From an uncultured Gelidibacter sp. (GTDB taxonomy: Bacteria > Bacteroidota > Bacteroidia > Flavobacteriales > Flavobacteriaceae), in NCBI RefSeq assembly GCF_947500795.1, contig NZ_CANMTE010000007.1, forward strand, positions 76,456 through 127,897: a stretch of DNA of 51,442 nt, given 5' to 3'. How positions within the stretch are numbered: position 1 is the stretch's first letter; each line of letters starts with the position of its first letter. Positions 9,024 through 17,068 of this stretch are shown piece after piece. The notes below the pieces were generated by a model, which saw only the letters and a program-made list of their open reading frames with translations, was not told the DNA's origin and made no database searches. A program made the position numbers and the translations under genes.

Positions 9024-9878
9024 ATGAAAGTCCTTCCATTCAAAATACCGAAACCTAACGACGACGCATTTATTTTTCAATATGATAAGGAAGTGGCGTT
9101 TTATGACAAACTGCACCAACATGAAGAAATTCAATTAAGCCTTATCCTGGAAGGCACAGGCACATTATTAGTTGGTGATACGGTGAATTACTATACTAAA
9201 GGTGATGTTTTGGTGATAGGCAGCAATCTGCCTCACGTGTTTAAAAGTGATGTAATCACTAGTGTTTCTTCTCAAATGTTAACACTCTTTTTCACCAAAC
9301 ACTCCTTTGGACCTGATTTTTTTAAGCTTGAGGAATTGAAGGAATTTCAACCTTTTTTTGAACGATCCCTACACGGATTTAAAGTAACTTCCAACCACAG
9401 AGCATTGAAAACTTTGTTTTTACAGCTGGAAGATGCCTCAAAGTTGAATCAATTTTTGATTTTACTTCAATTATTAAAAATCACCTCCAATGCAGAGTAC
9501 CAAAGCCTCTCTTCATTTGTTTACGACAAGAAATACTCAGATAATGAAGGGACACGGATGCGCAATGTTTTTGAGTATACCATGAATAATTTTGATAAGG
9601 AAGTGACCTTAAACGCGGTATCTGAAGTAGCAAATATGACCAAAAACGCCTTTTGTAAATATTTTAAAAAGCGGACCAATAAAACCTATATCCAATTTTT
9701 AAATGAATTGCGACTTGAGCATGCCAGCAGACTTTTGTTAGTAGCCAATGATTCAACCATAGCTGAAATTGCCGAAGCGTCAGGCTTTAACAATATCTCT
9801 AACTTTAACAGGCAATTTAAAGCCGTCAAACATTTAAGTCCGAAAGAATTTAAAAACAAAAAAAGACTTACTAATTAA
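9024..9878 (+). CDS. AraC family transcriptional regulator with N-terminal cupin
   Basis: A 284-residue regulator. The N-terminal half is a cupin-like sensor (LHQHEEIQLSLILEGTGTLLVGD, then GDVLVIGSNLPHVF). The C-terminal 100 residues form the AraC double helix-turn-helix (VTLNAVSEVANMTKNAFCKYFKKR and STIAEIAEASGFNNISNFNRQFK). It is transcribed divergently from the hydroxyproline cluster and probably controls it in response to hydroxyproline or an intermediate. Its last codons and stop overlap a terminator hairpin (9864-9887). Confidence 0.9.
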   Translation: MKVLPFKIPKPNDDAFIFQYDKEVAFYDKLHQHEEIQLSLILEGTGTLLVGDTVNYYTKGDVLVIGSNLPHVFKSDVITSVSSQMLTLFFTKHSFGPDFFKLEELKEFQPFFERSLHGFKVTSNHRALKTLFLQLEDASKLNQFLILLQLLKITSNAEYQSLSSFVYDKKYSDNEGTRMRNVFEYTMNNFDKEVTLNAVSEVANMTKNAFCKYFKKRTNKTYIQFLNELRLEHASRLLLVANDSTIAEIAEASGFNNISNFNRQFKAVKHLSPKEFKNKKRLTN

Positions 9879-9887
9879 AGTAAGTCT
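9864..9887 (-). terminator. Intrinsic terminator for the convergent gene at 9910-10728, overlapping the AraC stop
   Basis: A perfect 9-bp stem, AGACTTACT / AGTAAGTCT, with a 6-nt loop that contains the AraC stop codon. Read on the minus strand it is followed by TTTTTTTGTTTTT, an intrinsic terminator for the secreted-protein gene ending at 9910. On the plus strand there is no comparable T run. Confidence 0.75.
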
Positions 9888-9909
9888 GTAAGTTTTGAAA
9901 GGCTCTCTT

Positions 9910-10728
9910 TTATTTGGCGAGCCCTGCCACATAGGTGTAAATATAATCACCATGTCTATTATCAAAATATTTGTTCCCTTTTTCTCCCATACTTTTTCGT
10001 GAAGCTTCATCTTTCCAATGGGCTTCAAATAATTCCGTATCTCTATCGAACATACTCTCTAAATCGGCCATAGAATCAAAAAAATAGGCCTCAAGGAACT
10101 CTGTACGGTCCGAACCCCATGCATGCGCCATTGGGTAATAGGCTTTGACAAACTCATTTTTATTGGTCACATTATCAAAATATTCTTTGGAGATGGCATC
10201 AAATTCTTCATCGGTTCCTTCACCATATGCGAAATGCCCTTTTCTCACATAGCATATCATATCTTTAGTTGGTTTTACTGTCATTGGTTTAGCGTTTGGC
10301 ATGGTTGCATAAATTTCATCGGCATGCTTTGGCGAATAATAGGCGTCTCTTTTCTTAAAAAATGCTTTCCTGGCTTTTTCATCTGGCCAAGCTGCCTTTG
10401 CAAGTTCGGCGTTTCTTTTAGCTGCGTTACCTATAGCCTCCCAAGAAGGATAAGATTGGACATATACGAGTTCTGTATTGTCAGGCGTCATCCGATGTAA
10501 ATAAAAGGAAGCAGCAGCTATATGCTCATTCTTCATGGTTATTTTATCTAAGAATTCCTTTTCTACAGCCTTCCAGTCCTCCATTTTAAAATCTTTATTG
10601 TCCATATTCCAATGCATGGTGGTTATGGTTACAAATTCAGGCCTTGTTTGTTCTTGGGCAATAGTTGAAGTGTTGCTGAGTAATAGCGCTATTGCCAAAA
10701 CCACGAAAAATCTATTGATTGTTTTCAT
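9910..10728 (-). CDS. Secreted protein of unknown function with duplicated domain
   Basis: A 272-residue protein with a signal peptide (FFVVLAIALLLSNTSTIAQ). The mature part looks like two copies of one roughly 110-residue unit. DKITMKNEHIAAASFYLHR...TELVYVQSYPSWEAI...WPDEKARKAFFKKRDAYYSPKH resembles DNVTNKNEFVKAYYPMAHA...TEFLEAYFFDSMADL...WKDEASRKSMGEKGNKYFDNRH. The pattern suggests a duplicated ferredoxin-like (dimeric alpha/beta barrel) fold acting as a single-chain dimer. I do not recognise a function. It has its own terminator and converges on the AraC gene. Confidence 0.75.
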   Translation of the reverse strand: MKTINRFFVVLAIALLLSNTSTIAQEQTRPEFVTITTMHWNMDNKDFKMEDWKAVEKEFLDKITMKNEHIAAASFYLHRMTPDNTELVYVQSYPSWEAIGNAAKRNAELAKAAWPDEKARKAFFKKRDAYYSPKHADEIYATMPNAKPMTVKPTKDMICYVRKGHFAYGEGTDEEFDAISKEYFDNVTNKNEFVKAYYPMAHAWGSDRTEFLEAYFFDSMADLESMFDRDTELFEAHWKDEASRKSMGEKGNKYFDNRHGDYIYTYVAGLAK

Positions 10729-10898
10729 AATAATTGAATTTTGGTTATTTTAAATTGATTACAAATTTTAAAACCAAGATTTAGGACAATCTTAATGAGG
10801 CAATCAGAAAAAGGGCTGTGTAAGTATAGTGAAGGGGATTAAATGTACGAATAAATTATCGCAAATATTTGATTATCATATATTTATTAAATGCAAAA

Positions 10899-10926
10899 AG
10901 CCTACAAATAACTGTAGGCTCTTTTT
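10899..10926. terminator. Bidirectional intrinsic terminator downstream of the PhnA-like gene
   Basis: An 8-bp perfect stem, AGCCTACA / TGTAGGCT, with a 6-nt loop. CTTTTTT follows on the plus strand, and a T run (TTTTT) follows the stem on the minus strand as well. It lies just past the stop of the PhnA-like gene at 10946. Confidence 0.75.
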
Positions 10927-10945
10927 TCTATATACACTTTTAAGT

Positions 10946-11524
10946 CTATGACTTCTTTACATATTTTGTAATAATAACAATATTCTGTCCATCCACTCTA
11001 CCTTCAATATATTCCGCATTTTCATGATCTAGGCGAATATTTCTAACTGCAGTACCTTGTTTTGCTACCATACTGGAGCCTTTTACTTTCAAATCTTTAA
11101 TAAGGACTACAGAATCTCCATGATCTAAAACCACACCATTTACATCTCTATGGATGATTTTATTGGCTTCGTCTTCATGCTCGCCAGTTGCTCTTGCCAA
11201 TGCTAATGCTTCATCATCAAGATACATCATGTCTACTAAATCTTTAGGCCAGCCTTCAGCACGTAATCTTTGCAGCATACGCCAAGACATAATTTGAACG
11301 GCAACATGCTCACTCCACATACTGTCATTCAAACAACGCCAGTGATTTGTGTCCATTTCCACTTTACCCTCAATCTGATCCAGACAGGTTTTACAAACCA
11401 ATACATCATTGGCTACATTTTCATTCAGCGATGGCGGAATGGTATATTGTGATAAATTTTCTTTGGAACCACATAGTTCGCAAGTGTTGTTGCTTCTATC
11501 TTGAAGCATTTGAAGAACGCTCAT
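10946..11524 (-). CDS. PhnA (YjdM-type) zinc-ribbon protein
   Basis: A 192-residue protein of the PhnA/YjdM family. The ATG at 11524 (MSVLQMLQDRSNN) is chosen over an open extension to 11641, because the extra 39 residues are low-quality and arginine-rich, unlike the family. The N-terminus has a zinc ribbon with two cysteine pairs (CELC, then VCKTC). The C-terminus has the PhnA domain (LDHGDSVVLIKDLKVKGSSMVAKQGTAVRNIRL). Despite the name, the family is not shown to act in phosphonate breakdown. The 119 bp upstream to the MmcQ gene probably contains its promoter. Confidence 0.85.
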   Translation of the reverse strand: MSVLQMLQDRSNNTCELCGSKENLSQYTIPPSLNENVANDVLVCKTCLDQIEGKVEMDTNHWRCLNDSMWSEHVAVQIMSWRMLQRLRAEGWPKDLVDMMYLDDEALALARATGEHEDEANKIIHRDVNGVVLDHGDSVVLIKDLKVKGSSMVAKQGTAVRNIRLDHENAEYIEGRVDGQNIVIITKYVKKS

Positions 11525-11643
11525 GGGATTGTTGATTTTTAATTTATGATTGCTGATTAAATGACTTGCCCGAATACATCTTATTGATGCAGGCGGGTTT
11601 TTGACGGCAGAAATAAGCCTTCTGCGGCGCGAAGATACCAATT

Positions 11644-12006
11644 TTATTGGAGAGATTCCCGCATCTTTTTAGTCATTCCTTTAACCACCATATCGTAAGA
11701 ATGGTCTATTAATTGTAGAACGAGTGCGGGCGACAATTCGCCTTTATAGATGAGCACAGAATTCCAATTTGATTTGCTCATGTGCCAGCCAGGTTGAATA
11801 CTTTCGTAGGTTTCACGTAGCTCAATCGCATAGTCCGGATCACATTTTAGATTTACCCATCCTTCTCCGGCCTCCCATTTTTCCAATGGAAATAAAGCGA
11901 ACATTTTACCCAACACCTTAAACACCAAAGTATCCTTATCAAACGGAAAAGCCTCAGTAACCGCTTTTTTGTTGAGGCAGTATTGACGGAGTTGTTCAAT
12001 GTTCAT
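11644..12006 (-). CDS. MmcQ/YjbR family protein
   Basis: A 120-residue small protein of the MmcQ/YjbR (CyaY-like fold) family. Family features are MNIEQLRQYCLNKKAVTEAFPFD at the start, VFKVLGKMFALF, then WVNLKCDPDYAIELRE and the closing PGWHMSKSNWNSVLI segment. Members are often annotated as DNA-binding from the fold, but biochemical roles are unclear. Length matches the family. It probably forms a loose unit with the PhnA-like gene downstream. Confidence 0.88.
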   Translation of the reverse strand: MNIEQLRQYCLNKKAVTEAFPFDKDTLVFKVLGKMFALFPLEKWEAGEGWVNLKCDPDYAIELRETYESIQPGWHMSKSNWNSVLIYKGELSPALVLQLIDHSYDMVVKGMTKKMRESLQ

Positions 12007-12092
12007 ATCAGAATACGATCAAACTAAATGGTTGACCGAGCTTAAAATTACGAAAATTATGGAACAAGAGTATTTCTTAAATAGCATCAATT

Positions 12093-13013
12093 TTAATAAG
12101 AAGAAGGTCTAAAGTAATACGTGGCATCCTTAGGAATGGCGGCTACACTAGTATGTTGGTGTTTTTTGTAACGCGATCGATCCTCTTCTGGTGCATCTGG
12201 AAAATGATATGTTCCGATAACTTCCGTTTTAACCAGATTCCAACCTGCTTTAAAATTTAAGTCATAACTCACATTAGTTGCTACGATTAACGGTGTCCCC
12301 GTATTACTTAAATCGCCTTTCCACTCTTCATTAGCTTTTATGGCGCAATCTTTTTCTGCATAAACCCATGACAATAGATACCCTTCATCACCAAAATACA
12401 AATTCCCAGGGGTTAATAAATTCGAGGTCACCTTCTCGGAATTCCCTACCGTTAGCACTCCAATTTTTCGATCATTTTGATACACTAAAAGATATGAGTT
12501 AAGCTGAAACCCCGCCTCGCCGTTAGTATATTCATAAACATCTGGATTATGGATATCATAAAATATATTGCTGTTTTTGAAATTATTCAAAGGTTTTAAA
12601 GTTGGTATTTTTTCCGACGGATTCAGGATAATTGTTCCATCGGCTTCTATGAGCCCAACCTTAACATAATTGACTTTATTCTTTCTTACATCGTAGCCAT
12701 GATTAAATACCAGGTCAGCAATTCCAAGATTCCAATTAGCCAATTTTTTATTGTTAGTACTAGATAACATTTTATTTTTTACAGTGACTACACTGGCTTT
12801 CTTACTTTTATCAGTTTTATTTATGTCCTTCTCCATTCTTTTGTGCTGCGCTTCAGCTTGCTGCATCACCTCATCAAGATTGATGCATTCCATGAGACTA
12901 TCACGCATTCTGGCCGCTTTATCTATCATTTTTTGTTGCTCCGAAGTTTGAGCAAAAGTGGCGTGTCCTATCATGAATATCAGCAGGACGAGAATTTGTT
13001 TATACGGTTTCAT
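12093..13013 (-). CDS. Secreted protein of unknown function
   Basis: A 306-residue protein with a signal peptide (ILVLLIFMIGHATFAQ), then a short helical, charged region (about 25-75) and a beta-rich C-terminal part. The C-terminal stretch, VSYDLNFKAGWNLVKTEVIGTY, resembles YSYNLNLKPGFNFIEYKIESVEE in the next gene upstream (13026-13748), so the two may share a fold. The genes are 12 bp apart in the same direction and form an operon. No known family is recognised. Confidence 0.7.
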   Translation of the reverse strand: MKPYKQILVLLIFMIGHATFAQTSEQQKMIDKAARMRDSLMECINLDEVMQQAEAQHKRMEKDINKTDKSKKASVVTVKNKMLSSTNNKKLANWNLGIADLVFNHGYDVRKNKVNYVKVGLIEADGTIILNPSEKIPTLKPLNNFKNSNIFYDIHNPDVYEYTNGEAGFQLNSYLLVYQNDRKIGVLTVGNSEKVTSNLLTPGNLYFGDEGYLLSWVYAEKDCAIKANEEWKGDLSNTGTPLIVATNVSYDLNFKAGWNLVKTEVIGTYHFPDAPEEDRSRYKKHQHTSVAAIPKDATYYFRPSSY

Positions 13014-13025
13014 AAGTATTCATTT

Positions 13026-13748
13026 TTAAAAGTATTTTCCAATCCACTTTGTATTTGGTGTGGTAGACTGAGATGAAGACACCACTACTTTAGTAGGCTT
13101 CTTAATTTTATCAAATGTATTTTCTACGTACATGCTTGGAATGTTATGCTCCTCGACACTTTCAATTTTATATTCAATAAAGTTAAAGCCGGGTTTTAAA
13201 TTCAAATTATAACTGTAGGTGGTTACGAGGGTATCATCGTCAGTATAGGTGACTGTGGCGGTACAATCTCCCTGGTAATTGAACTCAGATTCTACATACA
13301 CCAATTCAAAATAGGATCCTAAAACTGCGTCAACATCACCGTAGGACTCAATCCAAGGCACTAGGTTTTCATCAGTCACCATAAATAACAGACCGGCATA
13401 TGGATTATCTTTCGAACTTAAGGATATATAACCGCCAGGAGCAGCTTTTATGTTTTCATCCTCAGAGAGGATATCATAACTATTATCACATTTAGAAAAT
13501 AAGGTAAAAGCGGTATCATTCATAAAATTTGTCGTCACCTCATCAGAGAGAAAGTTTAAATCTTTTGGAAAATTAAAATGTAGTTCTCCTGTATTTGAAA
13601 TGGTACCTATAGAAACAGGTTGTTCCATGCCAAAAGAGAATAGCACCAAATCCATGGCACTCAAATTATGATTATCCACTTTAGCAAGTGGCTGTGCCAT
13701 ACTAAATTGGATCGAAAATAAGGCCAAAAGTATAAGTGTGTTTTTCAT
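13026..13748 (-). CDS. Secreted protein of unknown function, related to its neighbour
   Basis: A 240-residue protein with a signal peptide (ILLALFSIQFSMAQ). It is acidic and beta-rich, with a single motif (NLNLKPGFNFIEYKIES) that matches the downstream gene product. It sits 48 bp downstream of a lipoprotein gene and 12 bp upstream of 12093-13013. These three look like one transcription unit. No function can be given. Confidence 0.68.
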   Translation of the reverse strand: MKNTLILLALFSIQFSMAQPLAKVDNHNLSAMDLVLFSFGMEQPVSIGTISNTGELHFNFPKDLNFLSDEVTTNFMNDTAFTLFSKCDNSYDILSEDENIKAAPGGYISLSSKDNPYAGLLFMVTDENLVPWIESYGDVDAVLGSYFELVYVESEFNYQGDCTATVTYTDDDTLVTTYSYNLNLKPGFNFIEYKIESVEEHNIPSMYVENTFDKIKKPTKVVVSSSQSTTPNTKWIGKYF

Positions 13749-13796
13749 GGGTTCTCTGTTTTTTAAGGATTAGTGAATCATTTTATTTATTAGTGG

Positions 13797-14429
13797 TTAT
13801 TTATTATATGCTTTAAAACCGCTCAAATCATTACTATTTAGAGAACTCCAAAGTTGATCCACATCCATTGCTTTTCCTTCCAATGTGACATAAAAACGAT
13901 TGTAGTAAAGAAACCTAAGTTCAGCTTGATAATCGGATTTAGTATCAGCATCGCGGTCCGTCCCAAAGGTGAATATGCCGTTGCGCTCTTTTTTAGAATA
14001 GCGAATAGTATTGTTCATTTCTGACATTACCTTATTGAGGTGTAACATTTTTAGTGGAATTATGGCGCCGGTGGCCTTTTCGCCTGCAGCATCTAAAATC
14101 TCCATCCGTACAGTTCCATCGCCAAAAGTTCCAGCCACAAGTTGACCTCCGATAATCTTAGGTCCCATATTATCGCCATTCGTATCAATTTTAAGTTGCC
14201 CTATTTTTTTAGGGAATGCCTTCAGTAACTCTTCATCGGTCAGTGATTTTTTTGCGGATAATTTCTTTAGCAAATGATCATATTTTGCATTTACATCTTC
14301 ATTCTTACCAGATACTTCGTTCATCACACCCTCAACTATTCCGGCATTTTTGGAGGTTGAAGATTCTGGAGAGTCCTTGCAAGAAGCTAAAAGCAAGATT
14401 GCAAGCGTTAGTTTTATTAGATTTTTCAT
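13797..14429 (-). CDS. Lipoprotein of unknown function
   Basis: A 210-residue lipoprotein with a lipobox (LLASC, lipidated Cys17). It has a charged helical segment followed by a domain whose start is LLKAFPKKIGQLKID. That domain contains GGQLVAGTFGDGTVRMEILD and an AELRFLYYNRFYVTLEGK strand, a layout seen in uncharacterised Bacteroidetes lipoproteins. It is the first gene of the 12.1-14.4 kb secreted-protein unit. No enzymatic motif is seen. Confidence 0.7.
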   Translation of the reverse strand: MKNLIKLTLAILLLASCKDSPESSTSKNAGIVEGVMNEVSGKNEDVNAKYDHLLKKLSAKKSLTDEELLKAFPKKIGQLKIDTNGDNMGPKIIGGQLVAGTFGDGTVRMEILDAAGEKATGAIIPLKMLHLNKVMSEMNNTIRYSKKERNGIFTFGTDRDADTKSDYQAELRFLYYNRFYVTLEGKAMDVDQLWSSLNSNDLSGFKAYNK

Positions 14430-14538
14430 AATATATTCTTTTAGTGTGTTGCATTATAAATCAAGGAATGTGTCCAGCCATTTATATGTAAAACCACGTA
14501 TAGACCTACCAAATGTATCGCTCCAATACTTCAGAGAA

Positions 14539-14967
14539 CTACTGCAAAACAGCTATCCACCCTCCCACAAATATTACACTCAACATAAAAACGGCAAGGA
14601 CAAGACCATCTGTTTTACCTGGCTCTAAAACCGCTTGTTTTGGCTTATTGGGATTGTAAAAAACATCAACAATTTGGTTTAACGTGTATCTTTTTTCAAA
14701 TTCCTTAGCATTTCTGTGCTTTGGCGAATTGGTATTTGTATAGCAGATGTTAGTGCTTTTATAAGTATTTCTATTTACCGTGTATTCATACAGCAAACTG
14801 TGTTTTACCCCAAAACCCGACACTTCTTTAATAGTACCACTGACTTTTGGCCATTGTCTTGAAATAGTTGTGAGATATAAATTGTGCACGGACTTTATTA
14901 AAAAGGGTGTTGCCACCAGCAATGCCAATATCCCAGAAATTTGAATTTGTGTTAAGCTGGTAAACAT
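14539..14967 (-). CDS. DUF3592-type membrane protein
   Basis: A 142-residue protein with two membrane segments (about 10-30 and 122-140). Between them is a small beta domain opening with WPKVSGTIKEVSG and ending with VDVFYNPNKPKQAVLEPG, the hallmark of DUF3592 proteins. Its stop is about 110 bp from the next lipoprotein gene downstream, and it lies 14 bp after the LWKNG-repeat lipoprotein gene. Function unknown. Confidence 0.72.
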   Translation of the reverse strand: MFTSLTQIQISGILALLVATPFLIKSVHNLYLTTISRQWPKVSGTIKEVSGFGVKHSLLYEYTVNRNTYKSTNICYTNTNSPKHRNAKEFEKRYTLNQIVDVFYNPNKPKQAVLEPGKTDGLVLAVFMLSVIFVGGWIAVLQ

Positions 14968-14981
14968 GATGCCGTATTTGG

Positions 14982-16049
14982 TTATTGTGCTATTACAATA
15001 ACAGAACTTACTTCTGCCTTAACTGTTCCATCTGACAAACTCACAGACTCTCCATTTTTCCATAGTTTAGCTACGCTGATGGCACCATTATTTTCGTAAC
15101 CTCCCACGTAAACATCTTTATTAAAAACATACAAATCATTTGCACCGGCATTGTTACTACCATCGGTAAGCGGAATTCCAACTCCGTTTTTCCATAGTTG
15201 CGCAATGGACATCCCAGTCCCACCCGGTAATAAGTCTTTACCTGCTACATAGACATTACCTTCAGAAGCAAACACAGCGTTAGCATCAGGAAAATAAGTA
15301 TCCTTCATGCTCATTTTTACTCCATTTACCCACACGTTGGCAGAGAATACATCAGGATTTAATGAATTTCCCGGTTTGTATTCGCCACCAGCTATATGAA
15401 CTTTATCATTAATGACATAAAGTGAATTGAACCAAGTATAAATTCCAGCTTCCTTAAATGATGTTGCTGATCCATTCTTCCATAATGTCGCAATATCCTC
15501 TCCTTCAATTTCGATATCACCTACAGCATATATGTTATTGTTTTCAATATAAATTGAGTTCACATGGCTATTTTTATCTGACAAAGAGGTTGCCATGCCA
15601 TTTTTCCAAATTCTAGCAGTAGTAATACCATTGATTTTCTCAGTACCTACCACATACACATCATTCCCGTTCACGAAAATGGACGAAATTAGAGCGTCAT
15701 TGGCACCATCTGTAATTGGTGTAGCAACACCATTTTTCCAAATTGTAATTACATATTTACTCCCTAGCCTTCTCACAGATGCGCCAACATACACATCGGT
15801 ACTCGTCACATACAGGGTTTCTCCATATACAGAGGCATCGCCTTCTATAGTTAAAGGTGTAGATACTTCATTCTTCCATACTTTAAGCTTAGGAGTTGAG
15901 GTGGTGCTCGATTCCTTTACCAACGCATAAACATTTAAAACTTTCTCAGTTTCTGGTTCCTCAATTCCAACCAAATCATCATCATTTGAGCAGGAATAGG
16001 TGGTCACTGAAAGTATAAGAATGGATAGTAATCTTATTAAAGTTTTCAT
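14982..16049 (-). CDS. LWKNG-repeat lipoprotein, predicted beta-propeller
   Basis: A 355-residue lipoprotein (lipobox TTYSC, Cys20). The mature part is built of seven or more blade-like repeats of about 45 residues. Each contains a K/R-x-W-x-N-G motif (VWKNE, IWKNG, IWKNG, LWKNG, VWVNG, LWKNG, LWKNG), followed by a strand such as NDVYVVG or NNIYAVG. The repeats predict a closed beta-propeller on the cell surface or in the periplasm. No catalytic motif is visible. The stop lies 14 bp from the start of the DUF3592 gene, so these are probably co-transcribed. Confidence 0.75.
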   Translation of the reverse strand: MKTLIRLLSILILSVTTYSCSNDDDLVGIEEPETEKVLNVYALVKESSTTSTPKLKVWKNEVSTPLTIEGDASVYGETLYVTSTDVYVGASVRRLGSKYVITIWKNGVATPITDGANDALISSIFVNGNDVYVVGTEKINGITTARIWKNGMATSLSDKNSHVNSIYIENNNIYAVGDIEIEGEDIATLWKNGSATSFKEAGIYTWFNSLYVINDKVHIAGGEYKPGNSLNPDVFSANVWVNGVKMSMKDTYFPDANAVFASEGNVYVAGKDLLPGGTGMSIAQLWKNGVGIPLTDGSNNAGANDLYVFNKDVYVGGYENNGAISVAKLWKNGESVSLSDGTVKAEVSSVIVIAQ

Positions 16050-16220
16050 AATCGTATAGTTTTTAGTTATTATTTTAATGAATGAGGATTAAGCGCGTAG
16101 CATTGAGCAGGAGAAGCTATCTTACCTGTATAAAAATGTCCTCACAAAAATTTCGATTGAGCTATATTAGCTGTGGAATGACTTCTTTCAGACTAACATA
16201 AACGTATCTAAATATAGTAT

Positions 16221-17033
16221 CTACATAAATTTATAGTCCGACTTATTGATGCTAAACTGCACTTCTTCAAGTCCAATACATTCCATAGTGGCACTGTTCT
16301 TATTGTTTTTCAGGTCTGTCATATCCATGGATATCATCAGCACTTTGTCATTAGGATCAAAATAATCTTTAAGCTGCACAGGAATCTTAGCGTTTCTATT
16401 TCTGTAGATATCGTCAAAACTCACCTCTGCCTCATTCGTAAAATACATGATCATTTCATACTCAGAACTCGTCGCCTTTACTCCTTTACAATGGAAGCCA
16501 TTGACGGTTTTATCTGGCAATGCTTCATAGGAGAATTCGGCCGACATATCCTTTACATCCTCCAAATCAATATCGTCAGGCATTTGGGTTACCATGCCTA
16601 TATTATTTTTATCAGATTTCATAAACATGGCTGTAATCTTCTTAGAATTATCCATCACCGTAAATATATCTGCCGTCATTGCTGAAGTGAATCCGAAATA
16701 ACTTGCACCAGGTTTTAGAAAATAATCAAAAACGATTTCTCCATCTTTGGTGCTCATTTTTAGAGAATATTTCCAAGTAAAATCATAAGTATCTGCAACT
16801 AACGAAGGATCTCCTTTTTTCCCGCCACCAAGACCACCCAAAGGATTTCCCTCAAAGACCTTGTCCATAGATTTTGTGGCTTTTTCTGCTGCTTTATTGG
16901 CCGTTTTTTCAATGACCGCATTTTCGACTTTTTGTTCTACCCGCTTTTTGAGTTTTTTCAGAAATTGTGCTTCGGCAGATTGAAACATTAAGAAAAAAAC
17001 GACGATTGTGGTGTATACATATTTAGCTTTCAT
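16221..17033 (-). CDS. DUF4412-type secreted protein
   Basis: A 270-residue protein with a signal peptide (IVVFFLMFQSAEAQ). A helical lysine-rich segment (FLKKLKKRVEQKVENAVIEK) and a glycine-rich GGLGGGKKG linker follow. The C-terminal beta domain has the DUF4412 pattern, including NGFHCKGVKATSSEYEMIMYFTNEAEV. It is 35 bp downstream of the OmpA-family gene. The two may act together at the cell envelope. Confidence 0.75.
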   Translation of the reverse strand: MKAKYVYTTIVVFFLMFQSAEAQFLKKLKKRVEQKVENAVIEKTANKAAEKATKSMDKVFEGNPLGGLGGGKKGDPSLVADTYDFTWKYSLKMSTKDGEIVFDYFLKPGASYFGFTSAMTADIFTVMDNSKKITAMFMKSDKNNIGMVTQMPDDIDLEDVKDMSAEFSYEALPDKTVNGFHCKGVKATSSEYEMIMYFTNEAEVSFDDIYRNRNAKIPVQLKDYFDPNDKVLMISMDMTDLKNNKNSATMECIGLEEVQFSINKSDYKFM

Positions 17034-17068
17034 AATTTCTAGTTTTTAAAATTTCTTGATTTTGTATC

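Noticed and set aside
11525-11641. N-terminal extension of the PhnA-like protein
   Set aside because: It is arginine-rich and unlike the family, while the ATG at 11524 gives the normal family start.
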